Source of the DNA: Bactericera cockerelli
Lineage: Eukaryota; Arthropoda; Insecta; Hemiptera; Triozidae
Length of the DNA stretch: 64,000 bases
Assembly (NCBI GenBank): GCA_024516035.1
Contig: CM044967.1
Location: forward strand, 8,869,413 to 8,933,412
Direction: 5' to 3'
The position numbers and the translations under genes were made by a program. The notes beneath the pieces are model-generated. The model saw nothing but the letters and a program-made list of their open reading frames with translations. It was not told the origin of the DNA and made no database searches. This document shows, in pieces, positions 10,000 through 21,636 of the stretch. Position 1 is the stretch's first letter; each line of letters starts with the position of its first letter.

Positions 10000-12900
10000 T
10001 GCCCCACAAGTCTAGCACAGTAACCACATCAACTACAAATGATTGGTATGGTTTCATTAAATATGAAGATTTCACGGGGAAATGTTGACAAATTCACTCA
10101 TATTGAAAAAATTCTGGCTAGGTATTTCGGACACTGAGAAAAAGTAAACTTGGCAACAGTTGTGCCTCAAATAACTGGCAATGGGTTGCTAGGCATCTTA
10201 TTGTATTGATTAAACACTTCATTTCACACCTCTGAACTTTTACTGTTACCTCATGTATTCCACTGCTGATTAGGCACTTCATAAACAGTAGGTAACTTCC
10301 ATCAAAAGCCTCACAAATCTCTTGCCCCAAATAATTTGGACTAGTTCCTAATTTAAGTAGCACCAATCTGGTGACTTACTTCTCTTATCTATGACTATAA
10401 ACAATCATGTCAAGATAGTAAATCATTTTAATGAGCAAATTTTATAAATAATTTAAAACCCTATTATTTCAGGTGATAGGAAAATGGATTTACAAAGGAT
10501 AAAACATGTTTCATATTGACAAGTTCAAACTTACAGGTTTAGAATCCATCCAAGAGAAAGCCAATATTTCAAATTGTTTCTTGCATATTCTGCTTGATAA
10601 AGGTGAAAGAAAATTACAAATAGAACACTTTCAAAAAGTTAGAAACAGATCGAATTAAAAAAAAATCGCTAATTTAACGCCACAAGAGTGAATTTAAGTA
10701 GAGGGTTATTTATGAGGTCAAGAAATGAAAAAAATTACAAGAGCTAACTCAATTGATCTAACTTCGTCTCTTGTTCTTTTGCTACAAGTGCCAACTAAGA
10801 TTTGAATTATAGAGAAAAAAACACCGATATACATACACAAGAGGTAGGTTTTTTAGAGACAGATTCAATTAGTTAAGTAAACTTTAGAAAACTATAACAA
10901 TATCGCTGCTATCTTCAGTAAATTAATGTGACAAATCAACATTGCACTCACACTTCACTAGATCACTGTAATTCACTACTCCACTAGTTTCGTTTGAATC
11001 AATCCATGTTCTTCGTCCTCTGAACTGAATTAACTGATCAGTTGATCTCAGAGACCAGAGTGCTCTGCTCTCTTCTCTTCTGCCTACTTCTTTTTTCGCC
11101 TACCTAAGCACTATGAATATCACACGACTTATTATTACAATTTTAAGTGAATTAAACGGATCTCCAAAATCATAATTCTGGAAAAGGTTTTGAGTTTTGA
11201 CTTAATATTATGACATGTGCAATTAATTATTACACTTATCTTTGTTGAATAATAACTTCTTGTTGTACTGATGCCAAAATTGCTTTTTCTCAGTTTTTAG
11301 GAACAACATTAGGTATTTAACAAAAAATAATATGGTTTTGGGCGGCGCGGGTGCATAGGGGATTTTGGCTTTTTGGTGAATAAAAAGTGTAAAGAGAGAA
11401 ATGCTGTGAAAGCTGCCTTCCTGCCCTCTAAAAGGTTGCCAAGATGACAAAGACTACCATGTGTCTGTGTTGAAATAACAATGAACATGAGAATGGAAAC
11501 CAGAGAAGAAAAATACATTTTACCATAAATCTCAGAAAGTTCGCAAGCTTGGGCCCTTTGACCTGGCAATTTGACTCAAAACCACTAATATCATATAACA
11601 TCATGATCATGTTATATACAAAACCACTCAGATCATGTTATATGATCTCAGTGCTCAAAACAGAGGAAAAGCAAACTTGGCAACAATGTCAAATTACCGT
11701 ACGGTCAACGAAAAGTGACAACGACATCAGTGACAACGAGGAAAACAATGTTGCCTCTTCTACACAACACACAGCTCCCCCTTCTTTTCACTCTCCCTTT
11801 TTTATCATAATATTTTGAAAATAATCTTATTTATCTATCATTTTTTATCAATGCATAAGTTCGAATTCGAATTACCTATCGCTCATTATACTTACCTATT
11901 CAATTGTCTAAAGCAAAACAATTATTGAAGAACTAACTTTACAGTTTTCAATTATTCATGATCAATCTCATTTTCGAAGTATCTTGTACTGAATCAAATT
12001 TGATCTCATAATAAATTTTCAATTCTTCTCTTACTTGGACCTGTGATTCTTCTCTCCAATGTTAGGAGAACCAAAAAGTCCATAGAGTATAGTAGTAAGT
12101 CCTATACTTTTTGTGCTTAGTACCCATCGGTAAAATAGGGATTTATTTTAAGCATTAACTGACATTAGAAAAGTTCCAAGATTTACCCCCCTAAACAAAG
12201 TGTAATTCACCTTTAAATTATAGGTATTTTTAATATGGTAATATAAAATTTCAGATATCTTTGGTCAAATTGTAATTTTAGGGTTAATTGGTACCAGGCC
12301 CTCACTCCATAAATCACTCTCACTCTCGTAACCCTCACATTTCCCTTTCAACCCACATAATGCACTCTGGTCCTGGTCAATTTGAACACAATAACCAATC
12401 AGAGTGTGTTGTGTGACACTTGAAGAGGAGGTTTGGGGATAATGAGAGTGGAGAGTACTTCTGTAATGGGCTACAGGTACCAGATAATGTTGAAACAACT
12501 CACCAAACTTATTTTTAAGTAATTTGACATAGTTGACCCTGGGTACCTACTAGAAATGCAACCTATACCTACACTTAATTATAATAACACATACAAAATC
12601 AGTTGTCCCACTAGAGGTACACATAAGTTTACACAGAATATACTGGTTGTACCACTAGATGTAGCAGTCCTACAAATTGTACTCACTCTAAATGGTGCCG
12701 GTCATGTATGTATGAGTCCTTCCTTCTAAAATGTTCTGTTAATTTAACTACAATGTGTTGGTGAGACCAATAAGCTATGCCGAATAGTTTTGATGGTCTC
12801 CAACATGAAACTGTTTACTATACAAGAAAACCCTAAAATAATTATTTATCTTCCCTTGAATGTAAAGATTATTGAAATTTAATAAAAAAAAGTTTGAATA

Positions 12901-13018
12901 CTGAGCTTTTTCATTGCTGAAATAGGTACTAATGTTCAATTTACAAGGCATTCTGTCTTTTTGGAAATAACTTAGGTTTGCTTTTAATGTATTTTAATTT
13001 ATGGCTATTGTTTTCCAG
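10000..13018. other. Upstream of Smaug; no coding exon seen
   Basis: Probably holds the Smaug promoter and 5' non-coding exon(s), which I cannot locate. Small repeated phrases such as 'acttggcaacagttgtgcct' (about 10148) recur at 8894, 11665 and 50190. No TATA-like promoter can be defended. Confidence 0.35.
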
Positions 13019-13045
13019 ATGTTTTCAAGGTAGCTAAAATACAAT

Positions 13046-16000
13046 ATGCATTTCCAAGCTCAGATGTCAACATTGCTTCACTGGCTAGATCAATGGAATG
13101 AGTGCAGTAAAACAGTGGCAGTTGTTACTCTGTTAACAAAACTAGGTCCTACATCAGCTAAATTTGTAGCTATAGCTCTTCAACAGTCTCTAGCAAATAT
13201 TCCACAGTTGGATTTACAAGAAAAAGAAGCGAACAACCCGTGTAAGTATAAGCACCACAAATATCAAAGAGTTACTACTAACTGTAACATGTTATAATTT
13301 CACAATCATCTTCTACGGTCGATATTAGGAGAGGTCTTTTAATTTATATTTAGTTTTCTCAATTTGTATTGGAAAACTTTTTACCAGTATTATCAGTGCT
13401 TCTTTTGTGAAATTTTAGACTTTGAGAAACAAGAATCTCATATATTCAATGTGGCTTAAATTTTGGGACTCCCTGCATACTAGGAACTTTCCAGTCAACT
13501 ACATAGAGCACTTAAGTTTGAGCTAGATTCATAATGATGAGGCTTACAATACTCTGAACATTTAGTTTTCTTCAAAGAGTGAAGTAGTGTGTTTTGATGT
13601 GCTCCAAAATCCATTCTCAAGAGAATGTTTACAAGCCTTTTCTTAACTCAACTTTCTTACTTTAATACAATATCCCAATTTTCATCATTAGGCATTACAA
13701 AAATATTCATCTATCCTAGGATTTTCTAGCTCTATATTTTTTATTTAATATTACACTTTTTTTCTCTTTCCCAGGTTTCATATCAAGTTTAATAGAAGAA
13801 AAAGAAGATTTAGCTTTTGCTCAATTGTTAGCCCATATACCATTGTTACATCCTAACAATACAGATGCTAAAACACAATATTTATCCTTGTTTGAGAAAT
13901 TGCTTCCTCATGCAACAGAGACTACTTCTTGCATTGAAAGTGTTCAACAGTTGTTTACATACACTATCATACATCCAGCTTTTAAAAATGAAAAAGAATT
14001 AATATTACCATGGAAAAAGGTCTTAGAAAATACTATTAGCAAAACAGGTGAGAGAGGAGGAGTCTATACGTTAAAGTAAAAAAATTTGTACCACTTGCCA
14101 TACTAGCCAGGATTACAGTATTTTACATAGCCAAGCTTCACACATTTGCCAATTCTGAAATATCATTAATAGCTATATTTTGGGTAGAAATTTTAATTTA
14201 ATAAGAAAAGAAAAAAAATGTTCTAGTAAAGTTTGTTTTTTTAGTGTCTCTTAGATTTATGTAGTGTCAAATATTATATTATTGATAAAAATATTGTTCA
14301 GCAGATGCATTCATGGAACCACTTACCATTTCTTATGTGTTTCACTATTGATATTCAGGATTATCAAGATCAAATAGCAAAACAGCAAACATAATCCACT
14401 GTTTCTGTGAGCCTGAAAATACTCTGACAGACCAAATGAAACAGGTATGTATGCCTCCTTAATGATCATTTTATCAAAGAGAAAATTTACTGTGCAAAAA
14501 CAAACATCTCAAGACCAGCCTTGGTTATGAAAAAAAAATATCAATAATAATAATCTAAATAGTGCGATCTAATATCAGATCCCCCTTCAAATAAAGGAGT
14601 AATATCATGGAAGTTTAAGGAAAAATTGAAACTATTGGACATGTGACAGTCAATAGAAACAATCATCCAGGAGAGTGATCTTGCAGATGTGTCATCTTTT
14701 GCAAAAATTTTTTTGTAAAACAATTAACTTTAATTTATTGGTTATATAGTGAGTTATACTGAAATGTCTCCTCATTACTAACTTACAGGAAGAAGAAAAA
14801 AAAAGAATGCATTAAAATAATAATAATAATATGTAGATCCTATTGAAAACAACTGTAAAAATATTTTTGAGTAAAATAGAGGTAAATAACTAGAAAAAAG
14901 TATGCAATAAAATACAAAAAAGGAGAAAGTATCGATGCTTTTCAGATCTTAGACATAATTTATGATGTAGACACATTATTTTATGTTACTATTGACAGCA
15001 GGCAAAAAAGTTGTAAGCTTCTCATCATTTAGTGATAGTGATCAACTAATTTGATGGTAATAAGGACGAAAATTCCAAATAACCCACATCAACATGAGCA
15101 GCAGGCACTGCCGGTGCTGCGAAACCACCAGACAAAAAAGAAAAAGACAGGATTTTCACAAGTCTTAGCACATTTCTCACACATTTACTAGAATACTTAA
15201 TATAATTGGCATGGTAAACAAACTTAAACTCTTAGATAGGTACTGAAAGAGGGACTCTATAAATCCCATTTCAGTCGGTTCATGTGGCAGCACCCACAAA
15301 ACATTTTTCCCCCGCCGGCGCCTGATGAGCAGTATGTAAATATATTAGGTTTTCTTTTCATTTTGATGAAAGAGGTACATAGGGCAAATAGCAGCATTAG
15401 AAATACATTTAAACTTCACATTCAAAAGAATAGACTAGTCTTCCTGTGATATCATAAAATAGGCTTCTTTATGAGTAGTTTCAAACTTATAATTGATCTG
15501 TATTATGATTCTCATTTTTGAAACTTCAGGCAGTTATGACAACATTTTCGCAAACGAAGCCACTACACCCTCTTCCCTATGCAGTGAGCCTGTCCGCACT
15601 AAAAGAAGCAGCAGTCTCACTCCTCCTATTCTATTTGCTTCTGTATCTGAAGAGGCCTTAGCACAAGGCTCGCGAAGACTTTCCTCTCGGATCAGGTGCA
15701 ATCTTCCTGTTCCACACTTTCTCCTCATTCTTCACTCAACTCGTCGAGTTCAGAATCTCAACTGGATGATCTCAAAACTGAATTCCTACAAAAGGTAAAT
15801 ACGCAACAAATACAAGGTAATGTAGTGTTTGTAGGTGAACAGGCTAATAAATAGCTAATTAATACTCGTCAGAAAAAATCTCCAAAGTAACTAAAAAGTC
15901 GCTAGCCTCTGTGACGTAACGGTTGTGACTATGACCATAGTCCAGAGATCCTGAGTTCGATTCCGGTTGGGGCAGACTTTTTGAACAGAAAATTATAGTA

Positions 16001-19000
16001 TCATAGTGCTTTATTTGTCTTGGCTCAAGACAAGTATACTCATTACGCAAGCAGTTAATATTTTCATTTAGCAAAATTGTAAATCAATTTTATACTGTAC
16101 ATTTTTATCTGTAACGTCTATATTTTTTCTTCTTCTTCTTTCTAGATGTTAAAGCCTGGTTGAAATATTTAAGACTGCACAAATATGGTCCTTTATTTTC
16201 TAACCTGACTTATGATCAAATTTTGTCAATTGATGAGAACACATTTGATAATGTCATTGATCTGCAAGTATCTGTCACACAAGGAGCAAAAAGGAAAATT
16301 ATCTCATCAATCCGAAAGCTGCATGATAGATACTCGTTACTCTGTCAGTTAGAACAGGTAATACCCCTAACACTTACCATAGAGTAAGTGAATAACAATT
16401 TGTAATTTCAAAACTAGCGGATAAATACACTGTAAAAAATAAGATATAAAATGAGTCAGCTCCCAACTGCGCTTAATAATTAGATTTCAGTGAGAAACAT
16501 GTATTTGAAACTTAGAGCCGAATTATGAAACAGGATTAGGTTAATCTAAGGGGACACTATCATTTAACTAAGGCTATAGTGCCCTTAGATTGGCTGAAAT
16601 TCCTACTAGAGAGCGTGGTAAGGGATAGTGTCTATGAAACAGGATTAATCTAATTCTATTTCTTAATTCGACCTTTAGTGATCTTGGTTCAAGTAATAAA
16701 AAAAAAAATGTATTAGCTAGTCGTTGTAACAAGTATAATAAATTGTGGTTATTCCATGTACTTACTTGGTAAGAAGAAAAAATATTGTACATATTTCTTC
16801 AACTTCTTTTTGCTCACAATACATATTACAAAATGTCTGTCTTGACTTGTTTCGAAATTTTACCAACTCTATCTATGATTAGCATTACTAACAACTACAC
16901 TTATGTTATCTCTGTAGTCTGGAAATCACCAGTGTCTTTTGAAAAATTACTTGTGCTATTTCAATAGATAGTTGTTTATTGATAATCTCAGTCAGTTACT
17001 ATTTATTAAATTATTACAATAAATAATGATAACTGGTAAGCACACTATTTCAAGAATTCATACTAAGTTTATGTTAAATTTAGTGAAGTAACAGTAGCTC
17101 ATCATTATTATAATCCCGATAAAATAATTTATTTCCTTCACAGGACGTTTTTATCGGGAATTTGAAAACAATGAAGCACATTTTGAATGAGATCAAAATT
17201 CTTCTCATTACGCCTATGCGATTGGTCAATGAAGATGACATTTCTGTTCCACCCCGTCTCAATATTCCCGCTCAGATTGTAAAAGTTCTGGGCAAAGTTT
17301 ATTCTCAATTATTCATCATTCAGGTAAACATTTTTATTTATTTATTGAAAGTATTGTTTTCTTTCCTTATTCAGTACTGATAATTCTAGATGAAAGGTTT
17401 TTCTGTGCTATTAAAATGGTTATTGGCTACTAATAGTGGTGAAGCTATGAAATCTTTAAAGAGAAATATGAATGGGTGATCGTGTTATTACTTGTTTGTT
17501 ATACACCTAAAGAGAATTTATAGACCTTTAAAGTTGGTAATTATTTTAATACTAAAAGTATCAGTCCATAGAAGTCTAACTGCTCTAGGTCGGATTAATA
17601 GATGTTCTTGTTATACCTCTGTGGACTTGATTTTGCGTTTTGTTTTAAATGAGGAAACTAATACTCAAGTCCGAACTTGTTATCTCGATTTGTTTATTAA
17701 TGTTTATTAATCTTGGCAAAAATAGTAATTAGACCAATGGAAATATTCTATTACAGGTTGTACCAGAAGATTATGTAGAACTTTGCTCTGTTGTGGAACT
17801 ATTTATTTCCTGTACGGAAATCATATTGAATCTGACCAGCTTTAATCGACAGCAGAAAGTGGTTGTGAATACATGGAGAATCAAAGTCAATTCCTGCTTG
17901 TCAAAATCTCAGTAAGTTGAAATTCTCTTATCTTTTTCTAGTTTTCAGTACTTGTACACGTTTAAGAGTCCCCTCAACATGTGTATATAAAAGAACAAGC
18001 TAGCCTCAGTCAGACCAGGCACGGACCAGCTTTAAAATCTTAAATGGAATAGTATGTCTTTATGGACACCCTCCCTGTATATAAAAAAAAAACTTTGCTA
18101 AACCCATCATTTGTAAAAAATTGACTGATTCTCTGCAGTTCTCATTAAACAGATTTATTAGTGGCTGTCATAGACCAACTTTAAAATTTTAAATGGAATA
18201 GTATGTCTTTATTGACACCCTCCCTGTATATATAAAAAAAAAACTTTGCTAAACCCATCATTTGTAAAAAATTGACTGATTCTCTGCAGTTCTCATTGAA
18301 CGGATTTATTAGTGGCTGTCATAGCTGTACTAGTTACTTCTCATACTGTTATGATTATTCTGTCACTGTTTGCTACTCACTTACTTGTTGTTGTTGTTGT
18401 AGCCAGCTTGGCTACAGCTGTCGAAGTGATGGTCTCTATCCAATTTTAGTTGAAAGTTGGCTTGTTCTGAAGCACATATTTCTATGTGCGATCAACCATC
18501 ATGAGAACTTAGCTTTTTCTTTATAAGCCATTAAATCCTTGGGAAACTACAAGTATACAGTTAGGTCTAATAGCAGTATCGCAGAGTGGATTTACTGAAA
18601 TGATAGACATGAAAGTATATTTTGAAATTACCAAACTGAAAATATGCCGAAAATCGGCATATATAAAACGACTGGATATGGCAATGTCTAACAATCATCA
18701 TTTGAAGTGAACGTTTTTCTCATCCAAAAATTGGTACGTTTTAAAAACATGGAATCCCACAAAACACAGAAAAATTCACCACGAAATACATAAAAAACTA
18801 TTCAACTGCTGGAGTAAAGGGACTTTTCAGTCCCTTTAAGTTATATTCTATTCTAATGTTCTAATTCTATTGTAATCTTCTAATAAAAAAGGCTGTGAAA
18901 CACTCATCTTTTTCACACAAAAATTGTTGAAATTTGCAGTTTAATAAATTGCACTATATTTGGCAAAAATTAAATCTTTAAAGAGAAATATTAATGGGTG

Positions 19001-19813
19001 AAAAAGTCCAATTGCACTAACTATTGTATTTATATTTGTATGTTATTAAAGCAATAAATGAGACTTTGTACTGCTAGAAAAAAAGGACAGAAGGAAGTAT
19101 TAATAAAGTAATTGTAATTGTATCCTTATCCTTTGCAAATTATAATACACAGTTGAGCAAATTAAAAAAGACTTCATATTATGCCTATGAAACCAACTGT
19201 AATGTCTTTGGGTAGTTATAAAATAATTATGTACTTCTTAAAATTATACTAAACATTTTGTTTCTTTCCTTTTCCAGCAAAGTGCATGGATATGTATTTC
19301 GACCAAAATCAAGTCTTGGACCTTTTAATAAGTCGCCAGGATCTCCCCTTACAAAGGTAATGTCAACACATATTGAGGGTTACCAAATTCACTAATTCCA
19401 AAAAGAGTAAAAACCACGTGCAATTATCTAGTAAAATTCCATTTTTTTCAAATGCCTATTTATCAGACTAGGCCATAGTAACAATACATGAATAGTTGTC
19501 TAGAAGAACCACCTATGTGTTTTAGGGCACTTTTCAGTAGGGTACTTTTAGTAATACCATTAATGCAGCACTTTTAGTAATACACTTTTCAGTAGGGTAC
19601 TTTTAATAATACCATCACGCGCAACTACCTTCTTATCCTATGCCTCAACATGACGAGACTGATTTTAGTTCAACAAGTGCACATAGGTGGTTTTACATGA
19701 GATTTCTTCTGCTCTGTTTTGACGAAAAAATACAAATAAAAACGAGTAGGAACAAAAATTTTGTATGCTGACTTCTCTAGTGATTCAAGACTTACACATA
19801 GGTTCCATTTTTG

Positions 19814-19845
<32 letters not shown>

Positions 19846-20144
19846 GAAATTTTCACATAGGTGGTTCTTCTAGACAACTATTCACATAGTGTTTATGTAA
19901 TATTCATTATGAACGGAGCCTAGACTTTGGGTCTGGGCGTCCATATAATCCTCTCACCACCGTGATACAGGTATCTTTGCCTCACGGACACGAAATTATT
20001 ATTATAATATTCATTTTTATTTTTTTTCAGAGTCCTACTACACCGACACCTACTGGTTCCATTCCTAACCAAAGCAAGGGGCCCCCACCAACTTCAGAAT
20101 TTGACTACCTGGTTCGCAGTGTTGTAGAACTAGGAATGGAATAG
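13046..20144 (+). CDS. smg: Smaug/SAMD4-type RNA-binding translational repressor
   Basis: Smaug proteins bind stem-loops in target mRNAs through a SAM domain and recruit deadenylation and eIF4E-blocking factors in the cytoplasm. Exons by GT-AG boundaries: 13019-13241, 13775-14047, 14359-14444, 15530-15794, 16146-16357, 17144-17323, 17757-17911, 19278-19356, 20031-20144. The start follows the family: the N terminus has 'WLDQWNECSKTVAVVTLL' as in animal Smaug. Exon 4 has the 'KRSSSLTPP' motif. Exon 5 is the SAM domain ('AWLKYLRLHKYGPLF', 'TQGAKRKIISSI'). Exons 6-7 are the PHAT region. The protein ends at a TAG at 20142-20144. Problems: exon 3 ends in phase 0 but the homologous frame of exon 4 needs one incoming base, exon 4 changes frame internally near 15680, and exon 4 to exon 5 is also out of phase. 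An unseen exon, indels or assembly errors could explain this. Family identity is firm; the exact model around exon 4 is not. Confidence 0.88.
15898..15978 (+). repeat. tRNA-like SINE head, family C
   Basis: Contains an A-box-like 'tgacgtaacggttgtgac' and a perfect-looking B box 'gagttcgattccggttgg', about tRNA length, inside a Smaug intron. Acceptor-stem pairing is poor and there is no terminator T-run directly after, so I call it a SINE head and not a tRNA gene. Confidence 0.6.
16512..16678. mobile_element. MITE with ~25 bp terminal inverted repeats
   Basis: Left end 'ttagagccgaattatgaaac' and right end 'ttcttaattcgacctttag' are inverted copies. 'gaaacaggatta' occurs in direct orientation near both ends, and an internal inverted pair is built on 'gtgcccttag'. 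It lies in a Smaug intron. A decayed relative is at about 1170-1330 and a fragment at about 49795-49850. Confidence 0.6.
17585..17690 (+). repeat. MITE family B, decayed copy
   Basis: Begins 'aggtcggattaatagatg' and contains 'atacctctgtggact', recognisable against 8671-8804. Intronic in Smaug. Confidence 0.45.
18024..18324 (+). repeat. Tandem duplication of ~150 bp in a Smaug intron
   Basis: Two nearly identical units, about 18024-18172 and 18173-18324. Each begins 'gaccaactttaaaat' (or 'gaccagc...') and ends 'ttattagtggctgtcatag'. The first half also matches the repeat family at 49091-49790 ('cttaaatggaatagtatgtc'). Confidence 0.85.
19491..19882. mobile_element. MITE with ~29 bp perfect terminal inverted repeats
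   Basis: Left end 'gaatagttgtctagaagaac' and right end 'gttcttctagacaactattc', extended inward by 'caccta'/'taggtg'. It is flanked by the direct repeat ACAT, a possible 4 bp target-site duplication. It contains imperfect internal repeats of 'agtagggtacttttagtaat' and an A-run at about 19814-19844. It is missing from the second Smaug copy (junction at about 33722). Confidence 0.85.
19917..20010 (+). repeat. Short dispersed repeat beside the Smaug last exon
   Basis: 'gggcgtccatataatcctct' plus 'caccaccgtgat' and an (ATT)n tail recur at 59219-59305, inside an eIF4G intron, and in the duplicated segment at 33764-33856. It looks like a short SINE or SINE tail ending 20 bases before a coding exon. 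Confidence 0.6.
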
Positions 20145-20803
20145 AAAAGACTACATATAAGATTTATAGTCTCAGTAAACGGTCGTGTACGAGTATTTTT
20201 TTTATTTTTATTTTTCTTTCCAAAAGTACATGCAATGGGCGATGTAATCTGTTTTGTTTCCTATGTTCATCCTTTATTTTTTACCTTGCGGATAGAGTGA
20301 TACAATGTTTCTTAATACATTTAAACTGTACACAAAAAAATCTACAAATATTCACTTCACACTTGGTTTCATCATATTTCTCAGTCATATTGATCCTTAA
20401 CATTGCTAGTCTTTAATTTATCTTTGGTTGGTATGTCAAAAAGTGCTGTGATACACAAAGTATTTAAATACAGATTACATTGTTTAGAATAAAACTAAAC
20501 TTTTTGACTAAAACTAGTCTATACTAAACTAAACTTTCATTTTGTCTTGAGCATGCAAACCAAGATCCAATGACATGTAATGGTATATAAATATGTTTTA
20601 TACCTATTGGATAAATAGCAATAATTATTTGATTACAGTTACCATAGTTTATAAACATTTCTTGTTATAATTTTCTTTTTTACTTTTTGATTATATTTAA
20701 CTCATCAATAAATCTTGGTGTCATTCTATTGTAGATTCTATGATCTTCTTGCAAAGTACTTGCTGTAGTAAATTACTGCAAACTACAAATATATAATGAC
20801 TCA

Positions 20804-20809
20804 AATAAA
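20804..20809 (+). promoter_or_regulatory. Probable Smaug polyadenylation signal
   Basis: AATAAA about 660 bases after the stop codon, followed by a GT-rich 'tgtgtgctc' at about 20838. The same signal is present in the duplicate at 34647-34652. Confidence 0.55.
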
Positions 20810-20915
20810 ATTATATGTTCACCCTTTCTAAACATTTCTGTGTGCTCTTTAATATAATATTTCTACTTATTTATCAAATGTATATAAAAAATGCATTCTT
20901 TTTTTTATTCATTTT

Positions 20916-21455
20916 ACTTCCGAGAAATTTCTAATATTTGAAATCGGAATTATTGTGTTCGTTTTTGTAAAAAAAAAAAAAAAAATATTTTTTTGCTCCG
21001 ATTTCAATTTTTTTCATATTTCTGGACGTTTCATAATAATTATCCTGAGCAACTTTGGTTTTGTGTCCGTCTGTCGGTCCGTCGGTCTGTTAAAAATATT
21101 CCTTGTAACGCGTAAATCTCAGAAACTACTTAACGGATTTTGATGAAATTTTGCACACATATAGAAGACGTTCTGCAGATGGTCCCATTTTAAATTCATC
21201 AAATTCGTACAAGCGGTTCTGGGTGAAAGAGACCATGCGCCTGACCACTAGCTTTTTACTTAAACACTTATATCTCGTGAACGGTACACCCGAATTTGAT
21301 AAAAATTTGTGTGTATATGCATATTATCGTTTTACGTAGCCTACTTATATTTATTTTTTAATTAATTATAATTTAACTGTGATATTTAAGAAAATCCGAA
21401 ATTTTGGACAAAAAAGTCAAAAAATAAGGTCCACGACTTGCCGATACAGAATTTA
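20916..21455 (+). repeat. Repeat family A, copy 2, broken by retroelement insertion
   Basis: Starts with the near-palindromic 'acttccgagaaatttc' and runs to 'gccgatacagaattt', where the minus-strand LINE tail begins. The 3' remainder ('tatacaatgtgaacc' onward) resumes at about 27652 on the far side of two retroelements. About 130 bp of the middle is missing compared with the intact copy at 55424-56135. Confidence 0.8.
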
Positions 21456-21636
21456 TTAGTAGTAGTAGTAGTAGTAATTATCGGGTGTACCGATTCATTT
21501 ATTTACGAGCAGAGCCCATTATACATTAAAACACGATACAAAAAAAAATATTAAAATGTTAATGTTAAATTAAATCTTAAAAAATGAGATGATAAATATC
21601 TAAATTCACAATTACTAATAGTTAATGAAAAAAAAA

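Noticed and set aside
15898..15978. A functional tRNA gene (also considered at 990-1056, 42828-42895 and 51850-51925)
   Set aside because: A and B boxes are visible, but the acceptor stems pair poorly or extra bases lie between boxes, no T-run terminator follows, and the segments recur with SINE bodies.
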